Assembly: GCA_947493175.1 (NCBI GenBank)
Contig: CANLQD010000003.1
Coordinates: forward strand, 1 to 64,000
Length of the DNA: 64,000 nucleotides
Direction: 5' to 3'
Origin: an uncultured Flavobacteriaceae bacterium
Lineage (GTDB): Bacteria; Bacteroidota; Bacteroidia; Flavobacteriales; Flavobacteriaceae
The notes beneath the pieces are model-generated. The model made no database searches, was not told where the DNA came from, and saw only the letters and a program-made list of their open reading frames with translations. This document shows positions 52,544-62,047 of this stretch, one piece after another; the stretch's first letter is position 1, and the number at the start of each line of letters is the position of its first letter. Made by a program: the position numbers and the translations under genes.

Positions 52544-52577
52544 ACCTTCAAATTCCTTGTGTTTTTGAAGGTTTTTT
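52544..52577 (+). terminator. Terminator just right of the att copy
   Basis: ACCTTCAAA (52544-52552) pairs with TTTGAAGGT (52564-52572), followed by T6. It is probably the original terminator of tRNA-Lys, displaced by the island. Confidence 0.75.
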
Positions 52578-52654
52578 CATTTAAGGACTGGATACAGGTG
52601 GGGCGAGAAGTTCTTGCCAAGGTAAGCCCTAACTAAGTCTTTTTTTTTTGAAAC

Positions 52655-52684
52655 AGCCTCTGATATCATCAGGGGGCTTTTTTA
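52655..52684 (+). terminator. Second rightward terminator
   Basis: AGCCTCTGAT-ATC-ATCAGGGGGCT with one bulge, followed by T7. It lies about 110 nt before the convergent end of the sensor kinase gene. Confidence 0.65.
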
Positions 52685-52794
52685 TTACTTTAAGTTTAAA
52701 CCGGGAGCATGTCCCGAACGCTACCGAAGAGAGCCCAGCCAAATCATCACCTATTGGAAGTTGAAACCACCTGATGTTCCTTCCAGTATGAATC

Positions 52795-54045
52795 TCAACC
52801 ATTAAAATACAGTGTAAATGTATGGGTGCCGTCTTTCCTGTGATAGTGTAGTCGAAACCCGTAAATATCGCAGATTTTTTGATTGATCGATAAGCCTAAC
52901 CCCAAGGAATCCGTTCCCCGATTCCCTTTCTCAAAACGATTGAACAATTGTGTGGTAGCTACATCCGAAATATCTCCTGTGTTAGAGATTTCGAATTTGT
53001 CCCGGGTCAGTAACATTGTTATATACCCCCCTTCTTGATTATGTTGGACAGCATTTTTGATAAGATTTGTAAACAATATGTTTGCCAGTATCTGATCGCA
53101 TTTAACGGTGACAGGATTCAGTTCAAAACTGATTTCAAGGTTCTTAAAATTGATAATTTCCTCCATATTCCGAACAATATTGTCGATCATCGTTTGAATA
53201 TCAACGGATTCCAATCTTTTAAACTCTTGGTTCTCGATACGTGATATAAGGGTTAAGGACTTGCTTATTTTTGAGAGTTTGTTCGCTTCTTGGTAGACAG
53301 CTTTGGTCCATTGCAATTCTTCATCATTTAAGTTTTTGCTCTCCATCAACAGCACCATTTTATTACGGATCACGGCCAAAGGTGTCTGTATTTCATGACT
53401 TATATTTTCATTGAACTCTTTCAAGTTTTGAAAATCTTTTTTCACTTGATCCATCAGTGCCGTGACAACAGCATCAAGCAACTGAAATTCATTGATATTG
53501 GAGGGTTTTAGGAGTACAGGCTCCTTACTGGCGATGTCATAATTTTTTAGCTGGGACAGGTTGTGAAAAAAAGGTTTCCATGCCCATTGGTAAATACGTT
53601 GATTTATAAAGAACAAACCAGCGGCCAATAAAATCAAAATCAAGGTGGTGGTGGTGAACAACCAAAGAATTAATTCGTTCATTTCCAAAAGAACATGCCG
53701 AAGCGAAATCCTTTTTTTTTGAGGACCTTCGGCCACGGTAAATTGGTAGGTGCGATACGGAATCTGTTTATCGGCATAAGCTTCGAAAACAAGGGTGTCA
53801 CCAAACCGATTTTCCAGGTTACTGTGCTCAGACTCCAGCTTAGTGTTGTAAACATAGGTCGAAACCGGCAAACTACCATTTTGTCTTAGATGATACTCAA
53901 TGCGCCTGCTTTCATGTAATAAAACGTCATTTACCTCAAAGTTGACAAAGAATTGAATAGCATAATAATCGACCGCTACCATTATCGGAAAAAGAAGCAA
54001 TAAAAACAAAATGTAGTACCGATTGGTTTTTCGAACGAGATTCAT
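52795..54045 (-). CDS. Two-component sensor histidine kinase
   Basis: The 416-residue inner-membrane kinase has a first helix (YYILFLLLLFPIMVAVDYYAIQFF), a periplasmic domain (about 33-120), a second helix (LILWLFTTTTLILILLAAGLFFI), the H-box FNENISHEIQTPLAVIRNK (His217), the N-box NILFTNLIKNAVQHN, and G-box NTGDIS and GLGLSINQKICDIYGF. It phosphorylates the co-encoded regulator, whose gene overlaps its start by 4 nt. The signal is unknown. Confidence 0.94.
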   Translation of the reverse strand: MNLVRKTNRYYILFLLLLFPIMVAVDYYAIQFFVNFEVNDVLLHESRRIEYHLRQNGSLPVSTYVYNTKLESEHSNLENRFGDTLVFEAYADKQIPYRTYQFTVAEGPQKKRISLRHVLLEMNELILWLFTTTTLILILLAAGLFFINQRIYQWAWKPFFHNLSQLKNYDIASKEPVLLKPSNINEFQLLDAVVTALMDQVKKDFQNLKEFNENISHEIQTPLAVIRNKMVLLMESKNLNDEELQWTKAVYQEANKLSKISKSLTLISRIENQEFKRLESVDIQTMIDNIVRNMEEIINFKNLEISFELNPVTVKCDQILANILFTNLIKNAVQHNQEGGYITMLLTRDKFEISNTGDISDVATTQLFNRFEKGNRGTDSLGLGLSINQKICDIYGFRLHYHRKDGTHTFTLYFNG

Positions 54046-54722
54046 TCCTGGTCAGTGAATTTATATCCTACGCTGTAAATAGATTTGATGTAATCATCCC
54101 CTCCTAATTCTGCAATTTTTTTTCTAAGATTCGCCAAATGTGTATATATGAATTTATAGGAATCTACCATTTCGATCGCGTCGCCCCAAAGATGTTCGGC
54201 AATGGCTTCTTTGGTTAGCAGGCGATTTTTATTGGCCACAAAAAAATGAATGATGTCAAATTCTTTCTTTGTCAATACAAGGGGCCTCTGATTTACAAAC
54301 ACCTCATGCCGTTCGGGTTTGATGCTTATTTCATTAAAAACAACCTCTTTACTGCCATTGTATGCTTTTCTTCTATAGAGCGCTTTGATCCTAGCGTTTA
54401 ATTCAGCCAGGTAGAAAGGTTTTGTCAAATAATCATCAGCACCGATCTCCAATCCATGTATCCTATCGCCAACCGCATTTTTAGCCGAAATAATAATAAT
54501 CCCTACATCTATATCTTCTTTCTTGACTTCTTTGATGATATCTAGCCCTGTACCATCGGGCAAGGTAATATCGATTACAAGAATATCGTACGGGAAGATT
54601 CCGACTTTCATGTAAGCCGATCGAAAGTCAGAGGCCACTTCACAAACATTTCCTTCTTCTTCTAAAAACTTCTTGATGTCTTCTAGTAGTTGTGCATTGT
54701 CTTCGATAACTAATATTTTCAT
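54042..54722 (-). CDS. OmpR/PhoB-type response regulator
   Basis: The 226-residue protein has a receiver domain with acidic pocket IEDN, phospho-Asp51 in DILVIDITLPDGTGLD and Lys in YLTKPFYLAELNARI. The winged helix follows (VFNEISIKPERHEVFVNQRPLVLTKKEFDIIHFFVANKNRLLTKEAIAEHLWG, YKFIYTHLANLRKKI). It is transcribed before the kinase with an ATGA-type overlap. The target genes are not evident. The V-ATPase operon upstream is separated by 148 nt and is a possible but unproven target. Confidence 0.95.
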   Translation of the reverse strand: MKILVIEDNAQLLEDIKKFLEEEGNVCEVASDFRSAYMKVGIFPYDILVIDITLPDGTGLDIIKEVKKEDIDVGIIIISAKNAVGDRIHGLEIGADDYLTKPFYLAELNARIKALYRRKAYNGSKEVVFNEISIKPERHEVFVNQRPLVLTKKEFDIIHFFVANKNRLLTKEAIAEHLWGDAIEMVDSYKFIYTHLANLRKKIAELGGDDYIKSIYSVGYKFTDQE

Positions 54723-54870
54723 AACAGTCAGGGCCTTTGATCAAATACATCATGCCATAAATGTAGTGCGCAACTGTTAGACTAAATATGATATTATACC
54801 TTGCGGGAATCAAAAATTAGATTATAGGTCTCTATGATATGTTAAATTAACACCTGCCTTGCACGACCTA

Positions 54871-55335
54871 TCATGTTGGTAATCCGGTCATCGTAAATAT
54901 CATGACGAACAAGGCCACTGTTTCAACAATTCCGATAATCATGATGTACTTAGCGGTGTCATTCGCTCCGGAGGCAATGGCATCACAGGCACGAGCTCCC
55001 GTTTTGCCTTGAAAAATAGCAGAAAAAGCCATTGCAGCCCCCGCAATGAGCCCTATGATAATTTGCCAAACATAGGAATCTGGGCTTAGGTCGGCATCAC
55101 TAATGGCGTTTTTTAAAATCATTCCGTAAATGACCTGTGAAAGGGGCGCCCCTACAAAAATTAGGAGGGCGGTCGCTGCTTTTTGCCCACCGGTAATCAT
55201 CTTTTTCCAAGCTCCGATGGCAGCCATGCCGGCTATTCCGGTTCCGATAGCGGAACCAATAGCGGCAATCCCCAAAGACATTCCCATATCGCCCAATCCC
55301 TTTACCGTCGTTGCTAAAATTGCCATATCTACCAT
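54871..55335 (-). CDS. V-type ATP synthase subunit K (ring proteolipid)
   Basis: The 154-residue protein has four helices from a duplicated hairpin (about 15-75 and 90-152). The ion carboxylate is Glu138 in IGIVETVALFVMIF. The matching place of the first hairpin is Gln67 (APLSQVIYG). The Ser66-Gln67, Gln109 (AIFQGKTGARA) and Glu138 set corresponds to the Na+ ligands Thr64-Gln65, Gln110 and Glu139 known in Enterococcus hirae NtpK. The ring is thus likely Na+-binding; this is by analogy. It is the last gene of the operon, 45 nt after subunit I. Confidence 0.93.
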   Translation of the reverse strand: MVDMAILATTVKGLGDMGMSLGIAAIGSAIGTGIAGMAAIGAWKKMITGGQKAATALLIFVGAPLSQVIYGMILKNAISDADLSPDSYVWQIIIGLIAGAAMAFSAIFQGKTGARACDAIASGANDTAKYIMIIGIVETVALFVMIFTMTGLPT

Positions 55336-55380
55336 AATGTTGTATTTTTTAAGTTCTTAATTTATCTTATTTTCAACGTT

Positions 55381-57207
55381 TTATGCACCTGTTTTCAATG
55401 TGTCGTCCGGCGATGATAGTTTAAAAGGTTTATAAGCCTCTCCCGAAAACTGAACACCAAGATGACCCGCAAATTCAAGCATGTTCAATCTGATACCATG
55501 AACCATGACCGCCATAAGTGCCAAGGCAATATTGAGCACATGACCCAAGAAAAGAGCCACTATTGCCAGCAGTAGCTCTATAAAACCCATATCTGCGATT
55601 CCTTTAGGAAGTATCATATGATTAAAACTTGCCGCCACTGCAGCCGTGGCCATTCCAACAGCAAAAAGCCTAACGTAGGAAACAATATCGGAGAACCCAC
55701 TGATAAGGCTCAATGGTAAGTTGGCTATGGAGACCAACATGCTTCTAAAAAAGTTTTTGTGCGCAGCGGAAAATAGTGCTACTAACAGAGCCCCCAATAC
55801 AAAGAGCCAAGGCGCCCAACCCGGCATTGCCTTACCTAGTACCAAGTGTTCTGTAATCAAGAAGAGACCCCATACCAACGCTATCCAGCCTATTTCGCTC
55901 AATGCCTTGATCGAATTGATAAATCTGACAAAGCGAATCACATGGGCTACGGTTAAATGAATGCTTCCTATAAGGAACGATAGGTGCATCATAAATGAAA
56001 TATTGTCGAACCCAAAACTGGCAATATCTGGAATTATAAGATGATTGATGAATGGGATAGCAGCTATTTTTTCCGATCCAAAATACGTTCCGCTGAGCAC
56101 TCCCCAGACAATCGTGGCCCCACTTAGCACGTAAATCAGCATACACGGCTGTCGAGGAATCCTCCTCCGCAATGCGATTGCCATCAGTAGAAAAATAGCC
56201 CCATAACCTGCATCACCGACCAACATGGCGAAAAACAGTGCAAAGGCGATCAAAAAATAGATGGAGACGTCTACCTCTTTGTACCCGGGAACAATATCGA
56301 TGAATTTCATGACAGGGTCGATGATCGATATCCATTTAGGGTTTTTTATATACACCGGTACTTCTTGAGGGTTTTCCGGTTCCAAGATGGCATAACCCCA
56401 ATTTTGATGTTTTGCAACAATCTTAAAGTCCTCAATGGCATTCTTGGGAACATACCCTTTCAGATACTTCAACAGCCCTTCCACATCGCCCATACTTTCC
56501 AAAGTCCACTGCGTTCCCAGTTGATCTCGTACATGAAGACCATACGATTGCAAATAAGCTATGGTACGAGCTTGATCCTTTAAAAACACGTTGATCTCTT
56601 TGAGCTGCCGTTCTTTTCTTGAAATTCGCTGGGTAAGTTCGTCAAAAGCCACATCGGGAATAGGTTCTTCTTTTAGCTTTATTTTTTCGTTCGGGGATCG
56701 TGTAATCAAGGCGACTGGCACTTTACCTTTCTGTTCGGGAAAGGCCACCAATGTATGTTTCTTGGCCAATGACTGCACTAGGGATTTTTCTGCTCTGTAA
56801 AGACGCAGATAAATTCCTTTCTTTTTCAAATAAGCGATATCATCCAAGGCCACATGTGCTCCCCAAGTTTTGTAAAACGCTAATTGTTCTGTAAACTCAT
56901 GTAGTTTCTTTTTGCAGTTTTCCCTAATTTCAGTTGTTCGTATCACACGGTCTACGAGCTGCTTTGGGTCATCAATGGTATATTTTGGTTTAAGAACAGC
57001 TTTGGTTTTACTGTTCTGAAAATCGGTAAGGATCGCAATGGCTTTTTCGACTTTGTTTACTGCTTCGCTGCGTTTTTGAAATATCTTGCTACCAGGCCTA
57101 TTTATCTCCTTGATGTCTACAACCCCAAACTCACCGAGTCGTTGCACGGTTTCATCTACAGAACGTGCAGTGGTAAAAAGGAATAGTTCTTTCATTCGGA
57201 CGATCAT
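55381..57207 (-). CDS. V-type ATP synthase subunit I (membrane stator)
   Basis: The 608-residue subunit a/I homologue has an N-terminal soluble arm (about 1-320, with coiled coil and KFYK-type basic segments) and a C-terminal membrane part of about seven helices starting YFLIAFALFFAMLVGDAGYGAIFLLMAIAL. The region with the essential Arg (DIVSYVRLFAVGMATAAVAASFNHMI) is present. It forms the ion half-channels next to the K ring. Its start overlaps subunit D by 4 nt. Confidence 0.94.
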   Translation of the reverse strand: MIVRMKELFLFTTARSVDETVQRLGEFGVVDIKEINRPGSKIFQKRSEAVNKVEKAIAILTDFQNSKTKAVLKPKYTIDDPKQLVDRVIRTTEIRENCKKKLHEFTEQLAFYKTWGAHVALDDIAYLKKKGIYLRLYRAEKSLVQSLAKKHTLVAFPEQKGKVPVALITRSPNEKIKLKEEPIPDVAFDELTQRISRKERQLKEINVFLKDQARTIAYLQSYGLHVRDQLGTQWTLESMGDVEGLLKYLKGYVPKNAIEDFKIVAKHQNWGYAILEPENPQEVPVYIKNPKWISIIDPVMKFIDIVPGYKEVDVSIYFLIAFALFFAMLVGDAGYGAIFLLMAIALRRRIPRQPCMLIYVLSGATIVWGVLSGTYFGSEKIAAIPFINHLIIPDIASFGFDNISFMMHLSFLIGSIHLTVAHVIRFVRFINSIKALSEIGWIALVWGLFLITEHLVLGKAMPGWAPWLFVLGALLVALFSAAHKNFFRSMLVSIANLPLSLISGFSDIVSYVRLFAVGMATAAVAASFNHMILPKGIADMGFIELLLAIVALFLGHVLNIALALMAVMVHGIRLNMLEFAGHLGVQFSGEAYKPFKLSSPDDTLKTGA

Positions 57208-57815
57208 ACCATCGGTTTTTTGTACTGTTTTTTCTTTTTAACCAATTTGGCACACCCTATCGCCAATCGTTCCACGTCACCCAAGTAGATTTCAATTTTA
57301 CGTATGTTCTCTTTCGCTTCGGGGATGAATACTTCCTTTAAGGCATTTTTCATTCGCCTGGCTTCGGCCAGTTCTACTTGTAACAGTTCCAAGTTGTTTT
57401 GCTCTATCGCCATAATGTTACGATTGGTTTTCTGATCCTTTACCACCGCTATCGCCGCGTCTATCCACAAAGGCGTGTTTATAAAATCTACTTCCGTTTC
57501 TTTAAACTCAATCGTATCGAACGATGCAATGGTCACACCTGCAATCTCGCGCTTTGTAGTTCCTATATGCTCTACCTCTACGATATTTGAAATGGTAGCG
57601 GTTCTATCTGACATGACAGCGACCCATTCTTTAGTGTCTCTATCGGTCCGGGCGATTGTTTCCCTTAAACGGGAAATATTGTTTTCAATTTGCTGTACTA
57701 TTTCCTTTAACTGTTGTTCCTTCATTTCAAAGACAGGCAGCGCACTATTGTACTCTTTTAACTCTGATTTTAAAGAGGCCAAGGTATTTTTGTTCATTAA
57801 AATTTTATCGGCCAT
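57204..57815 (-). CDS. V-type ATP synthase subunit D (central stalk)
   Basis: The 203-residue protein is mostly two long coiled-coil helices: LMNKNTLASLKSELKEYNSALPVFEMKEQQLKEIV at the start and EQNNLELLQVELAEARRMKNALKEVFIPEAKENIRKIEIYL at the end. This is the rotor shaft that turns in the A3B3 ring. It has a basic tail (KLVKKKKQYKKPMV). Two nucleotides separate it from the DUF2764 gene. Confidence 0.93.
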   Translation of the reverse strand: MADKILMNKNTLASLKSELKEYNSALPVFEMKEQQLKEIVQQIENNISRLRETIARTDRDTKEWVAVMSDRTATISNIVEVEHIGTTKREIAGVTIASFDTIEFKETEVDFINTPLWIDAAIAVVKDQKTNRNIMAIEQNNLELLQVELAEARRMKNALKEVFIPEAKENIRKIEIYLGDVERLAIGCAKLVKKKKQYKKPMV

Positions 57816-57817
57816 TT

Positions 57818-58387
57818 CTAGTCTTCTTTTGAGGCTTGTACAAATAGTTCAAAACCGCGTTCGGTATCAAAACTCCACCAACGCAGCAATAGCATTAGTT
57901 TTAACTTGTAACCGATCAAAGCGGTAAAATCTGTATGGTGGCCTATGGTTAGTGTCTCCAACTTGTTCCATTGCAATTTCATGAACTGCAGTTCTTCTTC
58001 CAATGGGCTTCCCAAATCAATTGGCAGCTGTTGTTTCTCGGCATCCGATAGTTTTTCTTTGTTACGGCGAACCATCCGAAGCGGTATTAGTTGCTGTTTC
58101 AAATCGTGGACATATTTGGAAAAGGCCCCCAACAGCTTGTTTTTACTTTCTTGAAAGTGCATTGAGTGTATCTTATGTAAACTTATTTCCCGAAACAATC
58201 TGGAGGTATGGGCGTCCAAAAACTTGTCGGCTTCATCCTCTAAAATGGTCACAAGGTTTTTATTCCCAACCGATGGGGATGCATATTTTTTTAAAATAGA
58301 GGAAACCTTGGAACGCAACTCCGGACCGTCTTCAAAGGACAAATGGGGCAGACTTGCCAAAACATATTCAAGGTCACCAGCGATCAT
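57818..58387 (-). CDS. DUF2764 family V-ATPase subunit (C-like)
   Basis: The start MIAGDLEYVLASLPHLSFEDG is chosen because ATG 58387 overlaps the TGA stop of subunit E (ATGA); the longer frame from 58420 is less likely. The protein of about 189 residues is helical, with an acidic N-terminus and ends RGFELFVQASKED. DUF2764 proteins occur only in Bacteroidota-type V-ATPase operons at the position of subunit C, which links stalk and ring. The equivalence is generally assumed from position rather than shown. Confidence 0.88.
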   Translation of the reverse strand: MIAGDLEYVLASLPHLSFEDGPELRSKVSSILKKYASPSVGNKNLVTILEDEADKFLDAHTSRLFREISLHKIHSMHFQESKNKLLGAFSKYVHDLKQQLIPLRMVRRNKEKLSDAEKQQLPIDLGSPLEEELQFMKLQWNKLETLTIGHHTDFTALIGYKLKLMLLLRWWSFDTERGFELFVQASKED

Positions 58388-58983
58388 TTTTTCAACTCGG
58401 TTTTTAGCATGTTGACCCACCTGCCGCTCAAATGCTCATATAAAACTTCTGTAACTGTTTCTGGTGAAATATCATACCGCCACCCTTGATCCCTTTCAAT
58501 AATGCTAAAACCCTTTGATAAATCAGCATCTTTCGAAATAGCAATGAGCTGGCCCGGAACCTGTAGACGTTTTACAACATAGTCGGATAGGCCTTCGGTA
58601 AAGTTGGCAGCGAGCTTTAACTCTACATTACCACCAATGTTCGTTATGACCTCGACTATGGCAGACCGCAGTAGTTCAGGAGTGAAATTTACTTCAATAT
58701 CCTTATTCAACATGGCTTTTAAAAGCTGTATAATATCGTTTCGCAAAGTTACGGTCACGTCCCTTGCTGCTTGCCGTAAGGCACTTTCTCCTTTCTGTAA
58801 GGTCACTTGTACCTTTTTCTCGGCATCTTCCAACAGTTGCTTTTGCTGTTCCCGAGCATCGTACAACATACGTTCCGCTTTTTCCTGTGCGGTTTTAACG
58901 ATAGCAGCTGCTTCTTTTTCAGCCTTATCTATGGCCTCTGCCTTAAGGGTTGTAATCAAGTTATCCAATGTTTTTTCACTCAT
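58384..58983 (-). CDS. V-type ATP synthase subunit E (peripheral stalk)
   Basis: The 199-residue protein starts with a long charged helix (LDNLITTLKAEAIDKAEKEAAAIVKTAQEKAERMLYDAREQQKQLL) and has a globular C-terminal domain. This is the typical outer stalk subunit that anchors the A/B head. It overlaps subunit B by 8 nt and the DUF2764 gene by 4 nt. Confidence 0.9.
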   Translation of the reverse strand: MSEKTLDNLITTLKAEAIDKAEKEAAAIVKTAQEKAERMLYDAREQQKQLLEDAEKKVQVTLQKGESALRQAARDVTVTLRNDIIQLLKAMLNKDIEVNFTPELLRSAIVEVITNIGGNVELKLAANFTEGLSDYVVKRLQVPGQLIAISKDADLSKGFSIIERDQGWRYDISPETVTEVLYEHLSGRWVNMLKTELKK

Positions 58984-60307
58984 GGGTACTGCCTTCTAAA
59001 GTTTGAAAATCTCTCTTCTGAGGCCAATAGGTCGCTATCAATTCCGAGGAAAGGCCTACCTCCTCTTTTTTAAAATGGTTCGACAAAATATCCCAGCATA
59101 GGTCAAGGGCTTCCTCTAGTTCCAAAAAACGGAAGGGATCCATCAATTCTTTTTGAAAGGTTTTTCGATAATCCAAAAGCCGTAGGGAATAATCATCTTT
59201 TACCGACCCGAATTTTTGGGCCTTCACCCGTTCTTCGGATTCCGATAGCAAACGGGCCATAGCATTCATAATACTTCTGTGGTCAGGACGTGTACGTTCA
59301 TTCACTTGCTGTTTGAGCCGGCTTAACGAACCGAACAGCTCTAGATACCCATCTTTCATATAAAACTGTCCCTCTGTGATATAGCCTGTATTGTCAGGTA
59401 CAGGATGGGTTACATCGTCCATTGTGGTAACCCCAAGAATAGTGAGACTACCGGCACCGTCAATATCGGCAGCTTTCTCATAACGACTGGCCAATTGGGA
59501 ATACAAATCCCCTGGATAGCCTTGATTGGCCGGAATTTGATCTTGTGCATTGGCAACTTGGCGAAGATAATCGGACCATTGGGTCATATCCGATAACAAA
59601 ACAAATACATTTTTTCCCTGTAGTGCAAAACGTTCGCCAACGGCAAGTGCTAAATCGGGAACCATGAGTCCTTCCACAATAGAATCCCTGTGGGTATGTA
59701 CGAACATGATCGTTTTGCTATTGCTACCAGCTTCTTCGATACGTCGTTTAAAATAATGGTACTCGTCATACTTAAGACCTACACCGCCTATGATGATAAC
59801 ATCTGCATCGGTCTGCGTAGCAATATTGGCCAATAATCGGTTATAAGGCTCTCCCGCTTTGGCGAAAATGGGTATCTTTTGTGAACGCACCAAAGTGTTA
59901 AATACATCGATCATGGGAACGCCTGTACGGATCATTTCTTTAGGGATCAACCTCTTTACGGGATTAATAGAGGGGCCGGCCACACGAACCAGGTCCGCCA
60001 TCAATTCTGGGCCACCGTCTATTGGTTTACCATTTCCCGAGTATACCCTTCCAAGCATGTCATTCGAAAAACCGACCTGCATCGGCTTTCCCAAAAAACG
60101 AACTTTGCAATCGGTAGATACGCCAAAGCCGCCACCAAAAAGTTGTAAGGTCACATGTTCCCTATCTAGCGCGATGACCTGGGCCAATGCTTTCTCTCCA
60201 TTTGGATAGTGTATTTCGGCCAGTTCTTTGTTGTGCACCCCGCTGGCCTTTATACCCAGAATGGCACGACCAATACTATCTATGTTCTCATATGTTTTCA
60301 GCAACAT
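58976..60307 (-). CDS. V-type ATP synthase subunit B (non-catalytic)
   Basis: The 443-residue subunit has the V/A B fold with a degenerate P-loop (PIFAKAGEPYNRLLANIATQT) and the PSINPVKRLIPKEMIRTGVPMIDVFNTLVR nucleotide-domain start. FVLLSDMTQWSDYLRQVANAQDQIPANQGYPGDLYSQLASRYEKA is the highly conserved stretch that carries the arginine finger region. It overlaps subunit A by 20 nt. It alternates with A in the head ring. Confidence 0.95.
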   Translation of the reverse strand: MLLKTYENIDSIGRAILGIKASGVHNKELAEIHYPNGEKALAQVIALDREHVTLQLFGGGFGVSTDCKVRFLGKPMQVGFSNDMLGRVYSGNGKPIDGGPELMADLVRVAGPSINPVKRLIPKEMIRTGVPMIDVFNTLVRSQKIPIFAKAGEPYNRLLANIATQTDADVIIIGGVGLKYDEYHYFKRRIEEAGSNSKTIMFVHTHRDSIVEGLMVPDLALAVGERFALQGKNVFVLLSDMTQWSDYLRQVANAQDQIPANQGYPGDLYSQLASRYEKAADIDGAGSLTILGVTTMDDVTHPVPDNTGYITEGQFYMKDGYLELFGSLSRLKQQVNERTRPDHRSIMNAMARLLSESEERVKAQKFGSVKDDYSLRLLDYRKTFQKELMDPFRFLELEEALDLCWDILSNHFKKEEVGLSSELIATYWPQKRDFQTLEGSTHE

Positions 60308-62033
60308 AGCCCATTTGTTTTACCAATGTCGTTAATTTTGACTTTTGTTTCTCGAATTTCTCATCATCCAGCGCCATATAATTCCAATCTAAAAAAGCCT
60401 GTCTTAGAAAATTAAAATGAGACCGTATCGCCTCTTTCCCTTGAATGGAGACGGGAGCATCGATGATCTCTTTTACCAGGGTAAACATTAAACGCAGCCG
60501 TTCCGGACCTGTGACACCATCTACTTTGTCAAAACTGTTTTGTTGCAGGAATACGGCATCTAGCAATTCTGCTTTTTGGTAACGGATATAGGACTCATCA
60601 GTGATGCCTTTTTCACCCATCAAAAGCATATTGGATGCAATCGACTTACCATCTCGCAGCAGTTCTAAAAGGTAGGCCGCTTCCTCTTTTTTCAAAATAG
60701 GAGGATACTTAGAAGTACTGTCGATACGGTCGATAGCAGGATATTTTCGTGCGTCTGACAAGGCCCTTGACAATCCCCAAAACGCCCCGGTACTCAGTAA
60801 AGTGGCTTGGGTGACCGGTTCATCAAAATTCCCCCCCGCCGGGGAGACGGTTCCGATAATGCTCAAGGAACCTATATTCCCATCGGATAGTATCTCCACC
60901 CCGGCGCGATCGTAAAATGCCGAAATTAAGGTAGATATGTACATGGGAAATGCTTCGGGGCCCGGAATCTCTTCCTTTCTTCCGGAAGTCTCACGTAGCG
61001 CCTGGGCCCAACGCGATGTGGAATCTGCCAGGATAAGCACATTCAAACCTTGCTTTCGATAGTATTCCCCTACTGTGGTAGCCATATAAACCGATGCCTC
61101 TCTCGCGGCAACGGGCATGGAAGAGGTGTTGCCCACTATGAAGGTGCGGTCCATAAGGGATTTTCCGGTTCGGGGATCTATGAGCTCGGGGAAATCCTTG
61201 AACACTTCAACCGCTTCTCCGGCACGCTCCCCACAAGCGGCTATGATGACTATATCTGCTTGCGAATGTCGGGCCAAACTATGTTGAAGAACTGTCTTAC
61301 CCGCTCCAAAAGGGCCAGGATTACAAGCAGTGCCCCCGAAAGCTATTGGAAAAAGGGCATCGATAATACGAATACCGGTAGGCATAGGACTTTCGGGAAC
61401 GGAACGCTCGTTAAAGGGCATCGCTTTTTTTACGGGCCAATCAAATGCCATTTGAAGCTCATGCATATTTCCCAGTTCATCCTTGATAATAGCAATGGTC
61501 TGCGCTATCGTATAATCCCCCTCTGGAACAATATGCGTTATCGTATGGTCTCCTTTTATGGAAAAAGGCACAAAAATATGGTGTTGAAAGAGCTTCTCCG
61601 GCACATGGCCCAAAGCGATACCACCGGTAAGCGTATCCCCTTTTTTAACGATTGGCGTAAAATGCCATTTGGTCGTTGTATCAAGTGGACTCACTTCGAT
61701 TCCCCTTTCTAGAAACCATTCTTTTTCTGCCAATTCATAGAGAGGATTTTGTAGGCCATCTGTTACGGAACCTAAAATCCCGGGGCCCAATTTTACGGCT
61801 AACGGTAGTCCAGTGAACATTACCTCGTCCCCTACCTTCATCCACCCGGTATCTTCAAAAACCTGCAGGTATACAACGCCCCCCTCTTTCACATCGATCA
61901 CTTCTGATTTTAGTCGTTTTCCATCCGCTATCATAATCATGGCGACTTCTCCATTGATGACCGCGCCATCAGTGGTTTCGACCCCTACCAATGACTCATT
62001 GACACTAACTACTTTTCCTTTGCTCTTGCTCAT
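60288..62033 (-). CDS. V-type ATP synthase subunit A (catalytic)
   Basis: The 581-residue catalytic subunit starts with the beta-barrel (KGKVVSVNESLVGVETTDGAVINGEVAMI). The non-homologous region specific to V/A types precedes the P-loop GPFGAGKTVLQHSLARHSQ. Later are IACGERAGEAVEVFKDFPEL, LADSTSRWAQALRETSGRKEEIPGPEAFPMYIST and a helical C-terminal domain. It hydrolyses or makes ATP coupled to rotation. It is 14 nt downstream of the USP gene and begins the ATPase block. Confidence 0.96.
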   Translation of the reverse strand: MSKSKGKVVSVNESLVGVETTDGAVINGEVAMIMIADGKRLKSEVIDVKEGGVVYLQVFEDTGWMKVGDEVMFTGLPLAVKLGPGILGSVTDGLQNPLYELAEKEWFLERGIEVSPLDTTTKWHFTPIVKKGDTLTGGIALGHVPEKLFQHHIFVPFSIKGDHTITHIVPEGDYTIAQTIAIIKDELGNMHELQMAFDWPVKKAMPFNERSVPESPMPTGIRIIDALFPIAFGGTACNPGPFGAGKTVLQHSLARHSQADIVIIAACGERAGEAVEVFKDFPELIDPRTGKSLMDRTFIVGNTSSMPVAAREASVYMATTVGEYYRKQGLNVLILADSTSRWAQALRETSGRKEEIPGPEAFPMYISTLISAFYDRAGVEILSDGNIGSLSIIGTVSPAGGNFDEPVTQATLLSTGAFWGLSRALSDARKYPAIDRIDSTSKYPPILKKEEAAYLLELLRDGKSIASNMLLMGEKGITDESYIRYQKAELLDAVFLQQNSFDKVDGVTGPERLRLMFTLVKEIIDAPVSIQGKEAIRSHFNFLRQAFLDWNYMALDDEKFEKQKSKLTTLVKQMGYVAENI

Positions 62034-62047
62034 TTTCCTGAATGGTT

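Larger units (their letters stand above)
52164..52794. other. Non-coding right end of the island
   Basis: No gene is visible. The first part should hold the leftward operon's promoter. The 24-bp tRNA-Lys repeat and two terminators (separate entries) lie at 52515-52684. Unlike the left copy, the repeat here is not preceded by the rest of a tRNA. Confidence 0.5.

Noticed and set aside
61050..61712. 220-codon plus-strand ORF inside V-ATPase subunit A
   Set aside because: Shadow of the conserved atpA coding sequence.
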